Assembly: GCA_964344305.1 (NCBI GenBank)
Contig: CAYFMT010000005.1
Span: 1 to 64,000, forward strand
Direction of reading: 5' to 3'
Source of the DNA: JABMOV01 sp964344305
Lineage (GTDB): Bacteria > Fidelibacterota > Marinisomatia > Marinisomatales > JABMOV01
Length of the DNA: 64,000 nucleotides
Shown: in pieces, positions 35,344 to 44,121 of the stretch
Position numbering within the stretch: the first letter of the stretch is position 1
Layout of the letters: every line of letters starts with the position of its first letter
Notes under the pieces: model-generated
Told to the model about the DNA's origin: nothing
The model's input: only the letters and a program-made list of their open reading frames with translations
Databases searched by the model: none
Made by a program: the position numbers and the translations under genes

Positions 35344-36142
35344 ACAAATGAATTATTTGTACATCGTTGAGGGGCGATCCCAGGAATCGGCTTGCCACTG
35401 ATTCAAATCGCGCTGGCATATCCGTGACATAGCAATCCAAAACTCCCTGTTGTGGGAGAGCAGAAGCTAACCCATACTTCTTTAGCACATGATCTGTTTC
35501 CACCGCTACCACATCTGCTGAATCAACAAGCACAGTATTTTCTTTCACCTGCTTCTGAAGGGATTCCTTTAACAATGGGTAGTGTGTACAGCCTAAAATG
35601 ATCGTATCTGCTGAGGATTGATTAATAGGCAGAAGGTAGGTGGATATGATTTCTTCAACAATAGGCCCATTCAGCCATCCTTCCTCCACAAGCGGGACAA
35701 ATAGAGGACATGGTTGAGCTGAAAGGGACAAATCCCTGTTACTTAACAACAGTTTATTCTGATACGCTTCTGAAGTAACGGTGGCCACCGTTCCAATAAT
35801 GCCAATATGACCATTTCGAGTTGTTGACAGGGCCGCAGTGACCCCTGGTTCAATAACGCCAATGATGGGAATATCAAATTCGTCCTGTAGCAAATCCAAT
35901 GCAAGAGCAGAGGCTGTGTTGCATGCAACCACGACAAGTTTAGCCTGTTTTGTCAGGAGGAATTCCGTGATTTGCCGGGCATACTCTTGTACAGTGACCG
36001 CGCTTTTATTCCCGTATGGAACACGAGCGGTATCGCCTACATAAACGATGGATTCACTTGGGAGTACATGTTTCAATGCTCGAACAACTGTGAGTCCGCC
36101 GAGACCGGAATCAAAAACACCAATAGGTTGGTTATTGGGCAT
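35342..36142 (-). CDS. murI: glutamate racemase
   Basis: A 266-residue cofactor-independent racemase giving D-glutamate for peptidoglycan. IGVFDSGLGGLTVVRAL and DTARVPYGNKS open the protein; the two catalytic cysteines lie in VVACNTASA and ILGCTHYPLL. It overlaps the amidase stop by one base, linking wall precursor synthesis with a wall hydrolase in one operon. Confidence 0.96.
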   Translation of the reverse strand: MPNNQPIGVFDSGLGGLTVVRALKHVLPSESIVYVGDTARVPYGNKSAVTVQEYARQITEFLLTKQAKLVVVACNTASALALDLLQDEFDIPIIGVIEPGVTAALSTTRNGHIGIIGTVATVTSEAYQNKLLLSNRDLSLSAQPCPLFVPLVEEGWLNGPIVEEIISTYLLPINQSSADTIILGCTHYPLLKESLQKQVKENTVLVDSADVVAVETDHVLKKYGLASALPQQGVLDCYVTDMPARFESVASRFLGSPLNDVQIIHL

Positions 36143-37623
36143 TAACCCTCAGCAAGCACTTGTTCGCGGGAATCCTTAAATGAGATAATGGCACTGAAAA
36201 GTCCTTCGGCAATTTTTTGTCGATACGATGCCTTTTTCAGGTTTCGCTCTTCTTTCGGATTGGATAAAAACCCTGCCTCAACGAGCACATTTGGCATACT
36301 GGCACCTATGAGAACATAAAACCCAGCCTGTTTTACGCCACGATCTTTCGAGTCAATTCGCTTATCCAGCTCTGTCTGAATAATGGCTGCCAGATCTTCA
36401 CTTTCCTTCATAAACATGGATTGAGCCATGGTAGCCATAATCAGGTTTGCACCACTAAGTTCAGCATAAGGATCTGCCGTCCTATCTTCCAACCGGATTA
36501 CACCATTTTCACGTGAAGCCACCTCGATGGCATCGTCAGTCTTTCCCGGTCGCAACAGATAGGTTTCAAACCCTTTTGCATTCCTGTTTGGATTGGAATT
36601 CACATGAATAGAAACAAATAATTTTCCGTTACTCTCATTGGCAATTTTAGTTCGCTTGTACAATGGAATGAATACATCCTCATCACGGGTATAGACAACC
36701 TTGATATTTGTATTTTTCTCAAGAAGCATCCCAAGGCGTTTGGTGATGTCCAGAGTGATGTCCTTTTCTTTGGTTCCATGGTGACCAACGGTTCCACCGT
36801 CTTTACCACCATGCCCTGCATCCAGCACAATGGTGTCTAACCTCCAACGGCTTTTTACATCCTTGATGCGATCGGCGCTTTTTGATAATGGGGTTCTCAA
36901 CGTAACAACCAGTTCACTTGGATCGGAATTCTGGTAAAACTCATGACCTTCAATACTGGATCGAAGCTGAAAGGCTAACTGAACAGATTCATCTAGCTGA
37001 TCAGCCGTCATGTGTCTTACAACGCCACGGGTCTCTGCACGCTTGATAATGGTGGTATCTACCATGCCACCCTTCACCGTGACATAAAACCATCCATTGT
37101 TGTGTTTAAAGGTGCTGATATTTCTCTCATCAAACACTTCACGGGTTTTTATTCGCAGGATGGTGCCATTGGCTTTTTCATCAATAGATATTCCCGTGAT
37201 ATTGTACGAGACCAGGGCAATATCCAGAACATGCCTGTCACCGTCATACACAATCCCTGGAAGAATGGTGGACCGTACAATGCGAAAAAATGCTTCCGCA
37301 GGGAGATAAATATCGTCCTTATCAAGGATAGCATGACGCGGCATCTGGTACACTTCTTCACCCACCATAACATAACCAGTTCCCGCAGACAATTTGATGC
37401 GGTGTTCACCTATGTACAGAACCATCTTTTGTCGGTCCTCATTGAAGTAGGGCTTATGGGATGTGATGATATCGGAAAAATTTCTTGCAGACACATAGGT
37501 TCCGGAAACACCAGACAGGGTATTGAGCTCTGCTGTGGACTGGTCCAGACGGTTGATAACCTGGACAGGAGAGGCCTGTATCGCGAAGAGTGAAATAAAA
37601 AGAATGGCGATATGACGTATCAT
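36142..37623 (-). CDS. N-acetylmuramoyl-L-alanine amidase (Amidase_3)
   Basis: A 493-residue periplasmic zinc amidase that splits the stem peptide from murein at division. A signal peptide lies at 1-17. Residues about 65-140 resemble a copper-amine-oxidase N-terminal-like domain (MVLYIGEHRIKLSAG...YLPAEAFF), and 140-245 are AMIN-like beta sequence. The catalytic domain starts at 262 with DTIVLDAGHGGKDGG (zinc His at 271), E286 in TKEKD, SIHVNSN and the terminal VEAGFLSN glutamate. It is similar in role to AmiB/AmiC. Confidence 0.92.
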   Translation of the reverse strand: MIRHIAILFISLFAIQASPVQVINRLDQSTAELNTLSGVSGTYVSARNFSDIITSHKPYFNEDRQKMVLYIGEHRIKLSAGTGYVMVGEEVYQMPRHAILDKDDIYLPAEAFFRIVRSTILPGIVYDGDRHVLDIALVSYNITGISIDEKANGTILRIKTREVFDERNISTFKHNNGWFYVTVKGGMVDTTIIKRAETRGVVRHMTADQLDESVQLAFQLRSSIEGHEFYQNSDPSELVVTLRTPLSKSADRIKDVKSRWRLDTIVLDAGHGGKDGGTVGHHGTKEKDITLDITKRLGMLLEKNTNIKVVYTRDEDVFIPLYKRTKIANESNGKLFVSIHVNSNPNRNAKGFETYLLRPGKTDDAIEVASRENGVIRLEDRTADPYAELSGANLIMATMAQSMFMKESEDLAAIIQTELDKRIDSKDRGVKQAGFYVLIGASMPNVLVEAGFLSNPKEERNLKKASYRQKIAEGLFSAIISFKDSREQVLAEG

Positions 37624-37681
37624 AGGGGGAGAAAATAGACGACAGGTCCTTTCGAGCGCAATATATTTCCTCGAACCATCT

Positions 37682-39445
37682 TCAAATAACAGCCGAAAAG
37701 ATCAGAGATGATTGAACCGTTATTTTTTTACGATTATCCACATACTTAATTGCACGAACCCTGTAACCAATGTCACCGCCTATGGAAAACTTTCTAACCA
37801 CCTTAAATGCAGAGGAAACTCCTGACTGCGACATGGAAAAAGACCGCATTTCTCCCGGAAGATTAACATCCCAGAAATACACGCGCGAGGGGTAATCATC
37901 CACCCGGGTTAGCACCATGGACCATTCCCACTGAACAATGTCTAATTGTCTGCGCAGGCCAATCTGTATTCCCAAACCTGACGTTAACCTGTCAGAGTCA
38001 TGCAGCACATGAACAATATCCAAGTGAGATGTAAACAGCGAGTGAATCCTGCGATTATATTTTATTGAGGCAGTGGAGCGTGAACCAGACAGATCTGTTG
38101 GTGATGTGTATTTTAGTCCATTGTACTCGGTTTTTGTTTCTGTTTTATATTGAAGTCTCCACTGGCTGTATTCGCCGGTAAATCGGTATCGAATACCAAC
38201 TTCATTTCCATAGCCCGGGAATTCATAGAGATGGTTCTCACCCTGTTGAAACAGATCAGCAAAAAGTGAAACGGAATGATTACCAATACGAGAAGATATT
38301 CCCTGGAAAACCCCTGTTTCATTGTCTATAGAACCCTTCCATTCAGACATGGGATTGGATCTTTTTCCAAGAGATTTACCAGGGAGATGTCTGTACGAAA
38401 ACAAATACTTGATGGACCCAACGTTTATATTGAATCCATGTATTCCGGAAAAAGAAGAACCGGGTGAGTGTTCGCCAAACAGGAACAGGTTTTTTTCACC
38501 AATTCGATAGAATATTGAGGGGACCTTTCTGGATTCATGATTTTCAGTATCAGAATAGTAAGACAATGAGAAAATGGATCCCAGTTGAACTGCAGGGGAT
38601 ATATATACCACCTGGAGGAATCCAAGAATTTCTCTTGTGTTTCCGTTGTTCCAATTAGATCCAGACAGAAATGTACGTTCATTTACAACACGTACTGAAA
38701 CGGGTCTGCTTGAAAACCCAAGAAATAAATTCCAGTTTGTCAGTTGTGTTTTCACACCAATCCCATGTAACGACCACTGATTATTAACAGACCGAAATGG
38801 AGTGATCCTTGAGTTGAATCGAGGCAGGCTCGTAATGGAATCAAACCCTTTGTACGGTGGAGACGAGCGCCAAAAGGACAATCCATATCCACTGAGTAAC
38901 TGATAATGACCCAATAACAGTCTATACCTCTCGGTATCGTGGGATAGATAATATGAATTAATGGACACCGGTGTACTCAGTTTGATTGAGTTGCTCCAAA
39001 CCAGGCCGTATTTTGAATTACCCAAAAGACCATTGTACCGACCTGCATATTCTACCTGTTTTGAATGCACAGCCGAATAGGTGAATTTATTTCGTCCAGG
39101 TTGATTGTTTTTAACCACCTGTTTAGCCAGAGCAACAATTACCTCTGAACTTGCAGGGTTTATATAGTTTTCTATAGATGTAAAACCGTGAGTCATTTGT
39201 AAATAAGTAAGATCTGATTCTGTAACAAGAGACAGTTCAGACACCAGTTGGCGGAAACGTGAAACATTGGTGGTTTCCAACAAGAATATATCTTCCAGGA
39301 TATAAATATCATCTATGGTGGGCTCCTCATCCGGGTCAAGCCCAATAGACTCTATAATGGATCCCACCGTATTGGAAGAAACAGTGGATAGACTAAAAGC
39401 CCAGACCAATACCCATAAATGAGGAAAATCTCTGAATACTTTCAT
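37682..39445 (-). CDS. large outer-membrane beta-barrel protein
   Basis: About 587 residues from ATG 39445, which starts a convincing signal peptide (MKVFRDFPHLWVLVWAFSLS). The open frame extends 83 codons further up inside the previous gene, but those residues are not signal-like. Residues about 30-120 are helical and acidic (DPDEEPTIDDIYILEDIFLL, LTYLQM), perhaps a degenerate helix-hairpin-helix region of the kind found in similar FCB barrel proteins. The rest alternates as amphipathic strands rich in Y, S, R and W (about 150 to the end). It overlaps the upstream barrel gene by 53 bases. Function unknown. Confidence 0.65.
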   Translation of the reverse strand: MKVFRDFPHLWVLVWAFSLSTVSSNTVGSIIESIGLDPDEEPTIDDIYILEDIFLLETTNVSRFRQLVSELSLVTESDLTYLQMTHGFTSIENYINPASSEVIVALAKQVVKNNQPGRNKFTYSAVHSKQVEYAGRYNGLLGNSKYGLVWSNSIKLSTPVSINSYYLSHDTERYRLLLGHYQLLSGYGLSFWRSSPPYKGFDSITSLPRFNSRITPFRSVNNQWSLHGIGVKTQLTNWNLFLGFSSRPVSVRVVNERTFLSGSNWNNGNTREILGFLQVVYISPAVQLGSIFSLSYYSDTENHESRKVPSIFYRIGEKNLFLFGEHSPGSSFSGIHGFNINVGSIKYLFSYRHLPGKSLGKRSNPMSEWKGSIDNETGVFQGISSRIGNHSVSLFADLFQQGENHLYEFPGYGNEVGIRYRFTGEYSQWRLQYKTETKTEYNGLKYTSPTDLSGSRSTASIKYNRRIHSLFTSHLDIVHVLHDSDRLTSGLGIQIGLRRQLDIVQWEWSMVLTRVDDYPSRVYFWDVNLPGEMRSFSMSQSGVSSAFKVVRKFSIGGDIGYRVRAIKYVDNRKKITVQSSLIFSAVI

Positions 39446-40157
39446 TATATTGATGCCTGTAAAAAACAAAAACTGTTTTAGTGCGAATGTCAATCCCCCC
39501 ATGCATTTGAACAGGGTAATGACGGTACCCTCCGGAGAAAAATAACTGATGCCATATCTTTGCGCTGATATGGATAGAGGATGTACCGGGTTCATAACCA
39601 TTGGAGATGTCGTGGGCCCAATCATAAATAACGGTGGTTGTGGTATGTACCTTAAAATGAATCTGCATCTCCACTGTCTGTGGAATGGGTTCACGATGCT
39701 TTCCTAACGAAGCGCCGGTGATGTTTCCAAGGAATAGTTTCCATGAAAGATGGGGTGACCCCCTGTACAGCATTTCAATGGACATTCCATATCTTCTAAT
39801 ACTGCCATACGATTGAATGGCAACAGTATACTGTTGTAAAGCTGGCATGATTTTGAATCGATGATGGAAGGGAATACCAATCCCAAGGGATGTGACAGTT
39901 TCCCGGTATGATTTGTATCCCAGGGAATAGTAATTAATCAGCGCTACGATTCTTGATTGTGATGTATATAAGAGTCCCTGATCACAGGTAAGACCTTTTA
40001 TTCCATACAAGCGTGTTTGAGATAGAAAAAATTGATTCTGTGTCAGAAAATACCCACCACCAAACTTGTGGGATGGATTCATGGAATAGTACTCAAAGGC
40101 AGCCTGTACATGAGTCAAAGAAATAAATAAAAGGATAGCAATAAACCTGAAGCTCAT
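39393..40157 (-). CDS. outer-membrane beta-barrel protein, small
   Basis: A 254-residue exported protein: signal peptide 1-20 ending VQAAF, then regularly spaced amphipathic strands and a C-terminal GIGLGF with terminal phenylalanine, as expected for outer-membrane barrels. No family recognised. It is first in a likely operon with the larger barrel, the wall amidase and murI. The pair of barrel genes with overlapping ends suggests that they work together. Confidence 0.65.
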   Translation of the reverse strand: MSFRFIAILLFISLTHVQAAFEYYSMNPSHKFGGGYFLTQNQFFLSQTRLYGIKGLTCDQGLLYTSQSRIVALINYYSLGYKSYRETVTSLGIGIPFHHRFKIMPALQQYTVAIQSYGSIRRYGMSIEMLYRGSPHLSWKLFLGNITGASLGKHREPIPQTVEMQIHFKVHTTTTVIYDWAHDISNGYEPGTSSIHISAKIWHQLFFSGGYRHYPVQMHGGIDIRTKTVFVFYRHQYNESIQRFSSFMGIGLGF

Positions 40158-40222
40158 TTAAACACCAATTGTTTTATAAAATACTGAAAGAAACTATATA
40201 TCTTTATGTATAAATAAAATAA

Positions 40223-40250
40223 AAAACGCCCCAAATGGGGCGTTTTATTC
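40223..40250 (-). terminator. intrinsic terminator after small membrane proteins
   Basis: A perfect 10-bp stem (AAAACGCCCC 40223-40232, GGGGCGTTTT 40237-40246, loop AAAT). With A-rich sequence on one side and T-rich on the other it can work in both directions. It ends the small-protein transcript. Confidence 0.9.
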
Positions 40251-40264
40251 GTTGGTATTACTGA

Positions 40265-40480
40265 CTATTTTTTTTGATACCAAACAGCGAACAGCATCAG
40301 GGCCAGCAATCCTGCAAGCCCCCCATCTCCAAATTGAGATGCGATGGAACTGATGTTTGCGATTACGCCGAAGTAGTCATCAAATAATACTCCCACAAAT
40401 GCACCAACTACGGCCAGGAGTATTAATAGTTCTGTCAGCTCACTTAACCACTTTTTGAGGGTTTCAAATGCCTTCTCCAT
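40265..40480 (-). CDS. 71-residue membrane protein, paralogue 1
   Basis: The N-terminus MEKAFETLKKWLSELTEL is an amphipathic helix. A membrane helix follows at about 19-35, then an acidic loop (FDDYFGVIANISSIASQFGD), the small-residue motif GGLAGLLALML and the end WYQKK. The gene has a GGGGA ribosome site. It matches its upstream neighbour in length and in M-(E/K)-KAFE, a central D-containing loop and GG-x-AGL-x-AL. No family recognised; a small oligomeric membrane protein is likely. Confidence 0.7.
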   Translation of the reverse strand: MEKAFETLKKWLSELTELLILLAVVGAFVGVLFDDYFGVIANISSIASQFGDGGLAGLLALMLFAVWYQKK

Positions 40481-40489
40481 TGCAGTCCC

Positions 40490-40696
40490 CTAAAGAATTG
40501 CAATAAGAAGCAGCAATGCAATTAACCCGGCGAATCCACCACTAAGGAATGCATCTACCAGATCAATGACTCCTGCTACAGGATCAAAACCCGTCATATA
40601 CAGGATGTTTGCGAAAATGAAAAAGATGATCAAGACTTTCAGCAATCCAATAAAATCATTGAAAAACCCTGATACAGCTTCAAAGGCCTTTTTCAT
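40490..40696 (-). CDS. 68-residue membrane protein, paralogue 2
   Basis: Built like its neighbour: MKKAFEAVSGFFNDFIGLL amphipathic start, membrane helix about 20-36, the loop TGFDPVAGVIDLVDAFLS, then GGFAGLIALLLL. A near-perfect ribosome site (AAGGAGG) seven bases before the ATG and terminators on both sides suggest a short, strongly translated two-gene transcript. Function unknown. Confidence 0.7.
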   Translation of the reverse strand: MKKAFEAVSGFFNDFIGLLKVLIIFFIFANILYMTGFDPVAGVIDLVDAFLSGGFAGLIALLLLIAIL

Positions 40697-40708
40697 GTTA
40701 CCTCCTTG

Positions 40709-40750
40709 GTTAAAACAAAAAAGGGGACACGATGTGCTCCCCCCTTTAGT
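40709..40750 (-). terminator. terminator or leader hairpin before small-protein genes
   Basis: An AAAGGGG/CCCCTTT stem (40720-40726 with 40741-40747), with an inner CAC/GTG pairing, is followed on the minus strand by a T-rich run (positions 40711-40720). It ends the glycosyltransferase transcript. It lies only about 20 bases before the small-protein start, so a promoter for those genes would have to be within or upstream of it; attenuation is possible. Confidence 0.6.
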
Positions 40751-40835
40751 TTTTGATTGTGTTTTAAGTGCTTTAACTCACGGGGAATTTGGTGAGAATC
40801 ATTTTATAAAGCAATAAATAATAGAAGGATGGGTA

Positions 40836-41939
40836 TCAGGCCCCCAAGGAGTTTGCAATGGAAAGAATCATATCCCTGACAGAATCGGGTCCCACCAGCT
40901 CCATGCATTCCGGACACAATCGCCAGTGAGGCTTTTTATGTCTGCATGGATGGGGCGGTTTTACTACATACCCAATGGGCCCATATGGCCGTGTCAGCGA
41001 ATCATCCTGAGCACCAAAAATGGCAAGTGCCGGTGTTCCAACAGACACAGCAAGATGCACAGCCATGGAATCCATGCCCACAACCAGTGAAGCAGATTGC
41101 ATTAAGACAGCAAGGGATTCAAGAGAGCCCTGGAAAATGGGTATTGAAGGAATCTGAGTTGATATCTTTCTAGTCACTTTTTGTGTGTCGGGTGTATCCA
41201 CTAACACAATGTCAGCATCCTGTTCAAATGATTTAACCAACTGAACCCAGTGGATTTCAGGCCAGCGTCTGTATGGGTGAGAAGCACCTGGATGAAATAC
41301 CATATATCCGGAGTTTCTATCCTCAAAAGATGATACATCAAGCTGTAAGCGTGGTTGCGAATTCTCAACAGGAATTTGAACGTGTTTTAATAGTGTAAGG
41401 GCCCTGTCCACCTGATGCTTCTCAAAAGGGAAAGAATAGGCATGTGTTAATGAATAATCCCCTCCCGTAGCATTGTATCCAATTCTGATTTTGGGATGAA
41501 TCCTGTGTAATACAAGGTGATCCCTGAAATCACCCTTAAAACTGATGCCAAGATCAAAGGTCTGCCGTTTCAAGTCACCAATAACTCTCAAAAAAGTTAA
41601 CCAGACAGTAACGGAAAACAGTTTCCCAATCCATGGAGGTAAAACCGGAACTATTCTATGAGCCAGTTGTGATCGTTCAGCCAGTTGAGCCACGGAATGA
41701 TTGGTAACAAGCGTGATGTTGGCGTCAGGGAAATGATTTTTCAGCCCATCCAATGCAGATGCAATAAGCAGCACATCGCCGATGCAATGGTATTCAAGGA
41801 CCAGGATATTTTTTACTCTAGATATATCCGGTTGAGAGGACTGTGGATTGCTGGTGAAGGGTTTCCAGAAGGGCACCATCATTGAGGAAACAAATTTGGA
41901 TACGATCAAATTAAACGGTTTATAAACACCCTGTTTCAT
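40836..41939 (-). CDS. family 9 glycosyltransferase (heptosyltransferase-like)
   Basis: A 367-residue GT-B enzyme of the ADP-heptose:LPS heptosyltransferase family. ILVLEYHCIGDVLLIASALD is the acceptor-side motif, VFHPGASHPYRRWPEIHW the central one, and VVGMDSMAVHLAVSVGTPALAIFGA the nucleotide-sugar site. A C-terminal cluster of four cysteines and histidines (PCRHKKPHWRLCPECM) is seen in some members. It probably adds a sugar to LPS core or another surface glycan. Four-base overlap with the preceding gene of the glycan cluster. Confidence 0.88.
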   Translation of the reverse strand: MKQGVYKPFNLIVSKFVSSMMVPFWKPFTSNPQSSQPDISRVKNILVLEYHCIGDVLLIASALDGLKNHFPDANITLVTNHSVAQLAERSQLAHRIVPVLPPWIGKLFSVTVWLTFLRVIGDLKRQTFDLGISFKGDFRDHLVLHRIHPKIRIGYNATGGDYSLTHAYSFPFEKHQVDRALTLLKHVQIPVENSQPRLQLDVSSFEDRNSGYMVFHPGASHPYRRWPEIHWVQLVKSFEQDADIVLVDTPDTQKVTRKISTQIPSIPIFQGSLESLAVLMQSASLVVGMDSMAVHLAVSVGTPALAIFGAQDDSLTRPYGPIGYVVKPPHPCRHKKPHWRLCPECMELVGPDSVRDMILSIANSLGA

Positions 41940-43021
41940 TTCAAACCTATGCGTTCATAGTACCGATATAGCTCATTGGCCACAGATGAAACATGGTGGT
42001 TTTTGGTCACCCAGGCCTTCCCTTGTTTTCCATGTGTTTGTATTACCTCCCTGTTCCTAATCAGGTCTCGCAGTGTTTTTTCAAATGTTTTCTCTGTCAC
42101 ATGAACGAAAGGATGATCTCCCAGAAGGTCGCTCATTTCAGGCTGGATGGTATTGACCGTACAAATACCCATGGATAGAGATTCAACGGAATTCATTCCA
42201 TATCCCCATCCACCCACATTACCGATCTGGTCAATGAAGACATCTGCCAGTTGTTTTCGCTCAAGTGCGACTTGATGTGGCAGGTTTTCAATGAGGTCAA
42301 ACGTAATGAGCCCTTCCAGCTCCATTTGGGTGCAAATGTCGATTACCAGTTTGGAATTTTTGTAATACCGATTGGTTGGGGCATGGGCCACTCGAATGGT
42401 GGAGTTTAGCGATTTCTTTTGCGCAAACTGATCCGTGTTGTATGGCAGAAAAAGGTAGTGAATATTGGGGTGTTTTTGAAGAAGATCCGGTTCATTCGTC
42501 AGGTTCAAAGAGCAGAGTTTGTCCAGATACGGCATCACACCTCTTGTGCGCAAATCCTCGCCATGATAATGACAGATCAGTTTTGATCCACGATGATGTG
42601 CTTCCCGCGCAAACCGCTCATCCTTGAAAAAATCCATGCCGGATTCAAAATGGATAGCATCAAAGTCGTACAAACTGTAATCATCAATCGCTTTTTCTAT
42701 AATAGGCTTCCAGAGGATTTCCTTCAAGGACGTAAACCCGGAGTACATGAATCCCTCAGGTGACCACTGAGGTGGGTACCCATCCTTTTCTTTCCTGTAC
42801 CCGAGTTCACCTCGATACAGTTTAAAAAACTGGTGCCGCATGGACGCCAGAACAGGCCGGGTAAAATTAAAGGGGAGATTCAGGCAAATATCTTCTGTAA
42901 AGCCTTTTGGCGATTTGAAAAACGTAACAGTTCTGCATTCATTGCCCCTGGCCTCATGAACCTGCTTCCACAGGGTTAACGTCCCCACAGTGTTTTCTGG
43001 TGAAATATACAGGATTTTCAT
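41936..43021 (-). CDS. glycosyltransferase, GT-B fold (GT4-like)
   Basis: A 361-residue soluble protein starting MKILYISPENTVGTLTLWKQ, with ICHYHGEDLRTRG, RVAHAPTNRYYKN (donor-binding strand) and VESLSMGICTVNTIQPEM in place of the usual E-x7-E motif. The overall order fits GT-B enzymes of family 4, but the match is loose and the donor is not clear. Flanked by two other glycosyltransferases, with four-base overlaps on each side. Confidence 0.7.
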   Translation of the reverse strand: MKILYISPENTVGTLTLWKQVHEARGNECRTVTFFKSPKGFTEDICLNLPFNFTRPVLASMRHQFFKLYRGELGYRKEKDGYPPQWSPEGFMYSGFTSLKEILWKPIIEKAIDDYSLYDFDAIHFESGMDFFKDERFAREAHHRGSKLICHYHGEDLRTRGVMPYLDKLCSLNLTNEPDLLQKHPNIHYLFLPYNTDQFAQKKSLNSTIRVAHAPTNRYYKNSKLVIDICTQMELEGLITFDLIENLPHQVALERKQLADVFIDQIGNVGGWGYGMNSVESLSMGICTVNTIQPEMSDLLGDHPFVHVTEKTFEKTLRDLIRNREVIQTHGKQGKAWVTKNHHVSSVANELYRYYERIGLK

Positions 43022-44121
43022 AAAGCACGTTGATACAACGACAACAGCCGATCCTGGATTTTTTCCCAGTGTGCCACTGTGCGTATCGTTTCCTGATTGT
43101 TTTTGCGCTGCTCATCCAGTTTTTCCGGGTGATCCAGCAGATCGATAATGATTTGTGATAGGGTAGCACTGTCACCGGATTGAAAAAGTGGAAAAAGGTT
43201 TTGTGACCAGGATCTAATTGGTTTCACATCCGATGCCACCACAGCGCATCCAGAGGCCATGTATTCAAATAATTTTGTGGGGGTATTATGTTCGGAGAGA
43301 GGGGTGCTGCTGAAAGGAATAACCCCAAGTGTACAGGATTTTAACTCACGCCAGACATCCTCGTGTGGGATCTCAGGAAGGATATCCACATTATTGATGA
43401 CTTTCAATTGAAGTGAGGCCTCTTTGAGCTCCGAAATAAACGCTGGCGTTGATGCGGGTCCAAACAACTTCAACTGACTTTCAGGAAAATGCATTACCAC
43501 CTTAGAAAATGCTTCCAGAAGTGTATGAATCCCCCGGTCAGGTGACAGCAACCCATGATAGACAAGCGTGGGGTTTTCTGGCCAGCTATTGCGCTGTGCA
43601 ATATGACGCAGAAAAGGAAAATTCTCAAGAACGGTTATCTTTTGCTCATGCGAGGGGTACGGATTTCCCGCCACCATGGGGTTGGCGAACAAGATATGAT
43701 CCACATCAGGCAGATGCTGCTTTTCATACCACGCAAGCCCCGCATTGATCATCTGTTTGAAGGGAAACGGTTTGGAAGAATATGTTTCCCACATGGGTTT
43801 CAGGTATTCATGTACATCATAGATGGTGAAGGCTTTTAAGTGTCTCTTTACCCACTTCGCCACTGGTAACAATTGAAACTCATGAAAATGCACTACTGAT
43901 GGCTTTTTATCCTGCAGGAGACGAATAACCTGTTCACGAAATCGCGACAGGGATATATCCTGAAAATGGATATGATGAATAAACTCGTCGCTGAGATCGA
44001 TCTCACCGGGGTAGCGTGAGATATACAAAATGGGCAGGTTAAGCGATTTAAGGGTTTCTATTTCCCGATGGTAAATACGCTCATCGTCCGGTCGGTGTCC
44101 CGAGGTAATTTTGGCAATCAT
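43018..44121 (-). CDS. family 4 glycosyltransferase
   Basis: A 367-residue GT-B enzyme. ITSGHRPDDERIYHREIETL opens it, VVHFHEFQLLPVAKW and YDVHEYLKP make the acceptor domain, LVYHGLLSPDRGIHTLLEAF starts the donor domain, and EHNTPTKLFEYMASGCAVVASDV is the GT4 signature with the catalytic glutamate. A role in surface polysaccharide assembly follows from the flippase next door. Confidence 0.88.
   Translation of the reverse strand: MIAKITSGHRPDDERIYHREIETLKSLNLPILYISRYPGEIDLSDEFIHHIHFQDISLSRFREQVIRLLQDKKPSVVHFHEFQLLPVAKWVKRHLKAFTIYDVHEYLKPMWETYSSKPFPFKQMINAGLAWYEKQHLPDVDHILFANPMVAGNPYPSHEQKITVLENFPFLRHIAQRNSWPENPTLVYHGLLSPDRGIHTLLEAFSKVVMHFPESQLKLFGPASTPAFISELKEASLQLKVINNVDILPEIPHEDVWRELKSCTLGVIPFSSTPLSEHNTPTKLFEYMASGCAVVASDVKPIRSWSQNLFPLFQSGDSATLSQIIIDLLDHPEKLDEQRKNNQETIRTVAHWEKIQDRLLSLYQRAL

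Noticed and set aside
37012..37593. Open frame of about 193 codons antisense to the wall amidase gene
   Set aside because: The amidase has full catalytic motifs and a signal peptide; the antisense frame looks random in composition.
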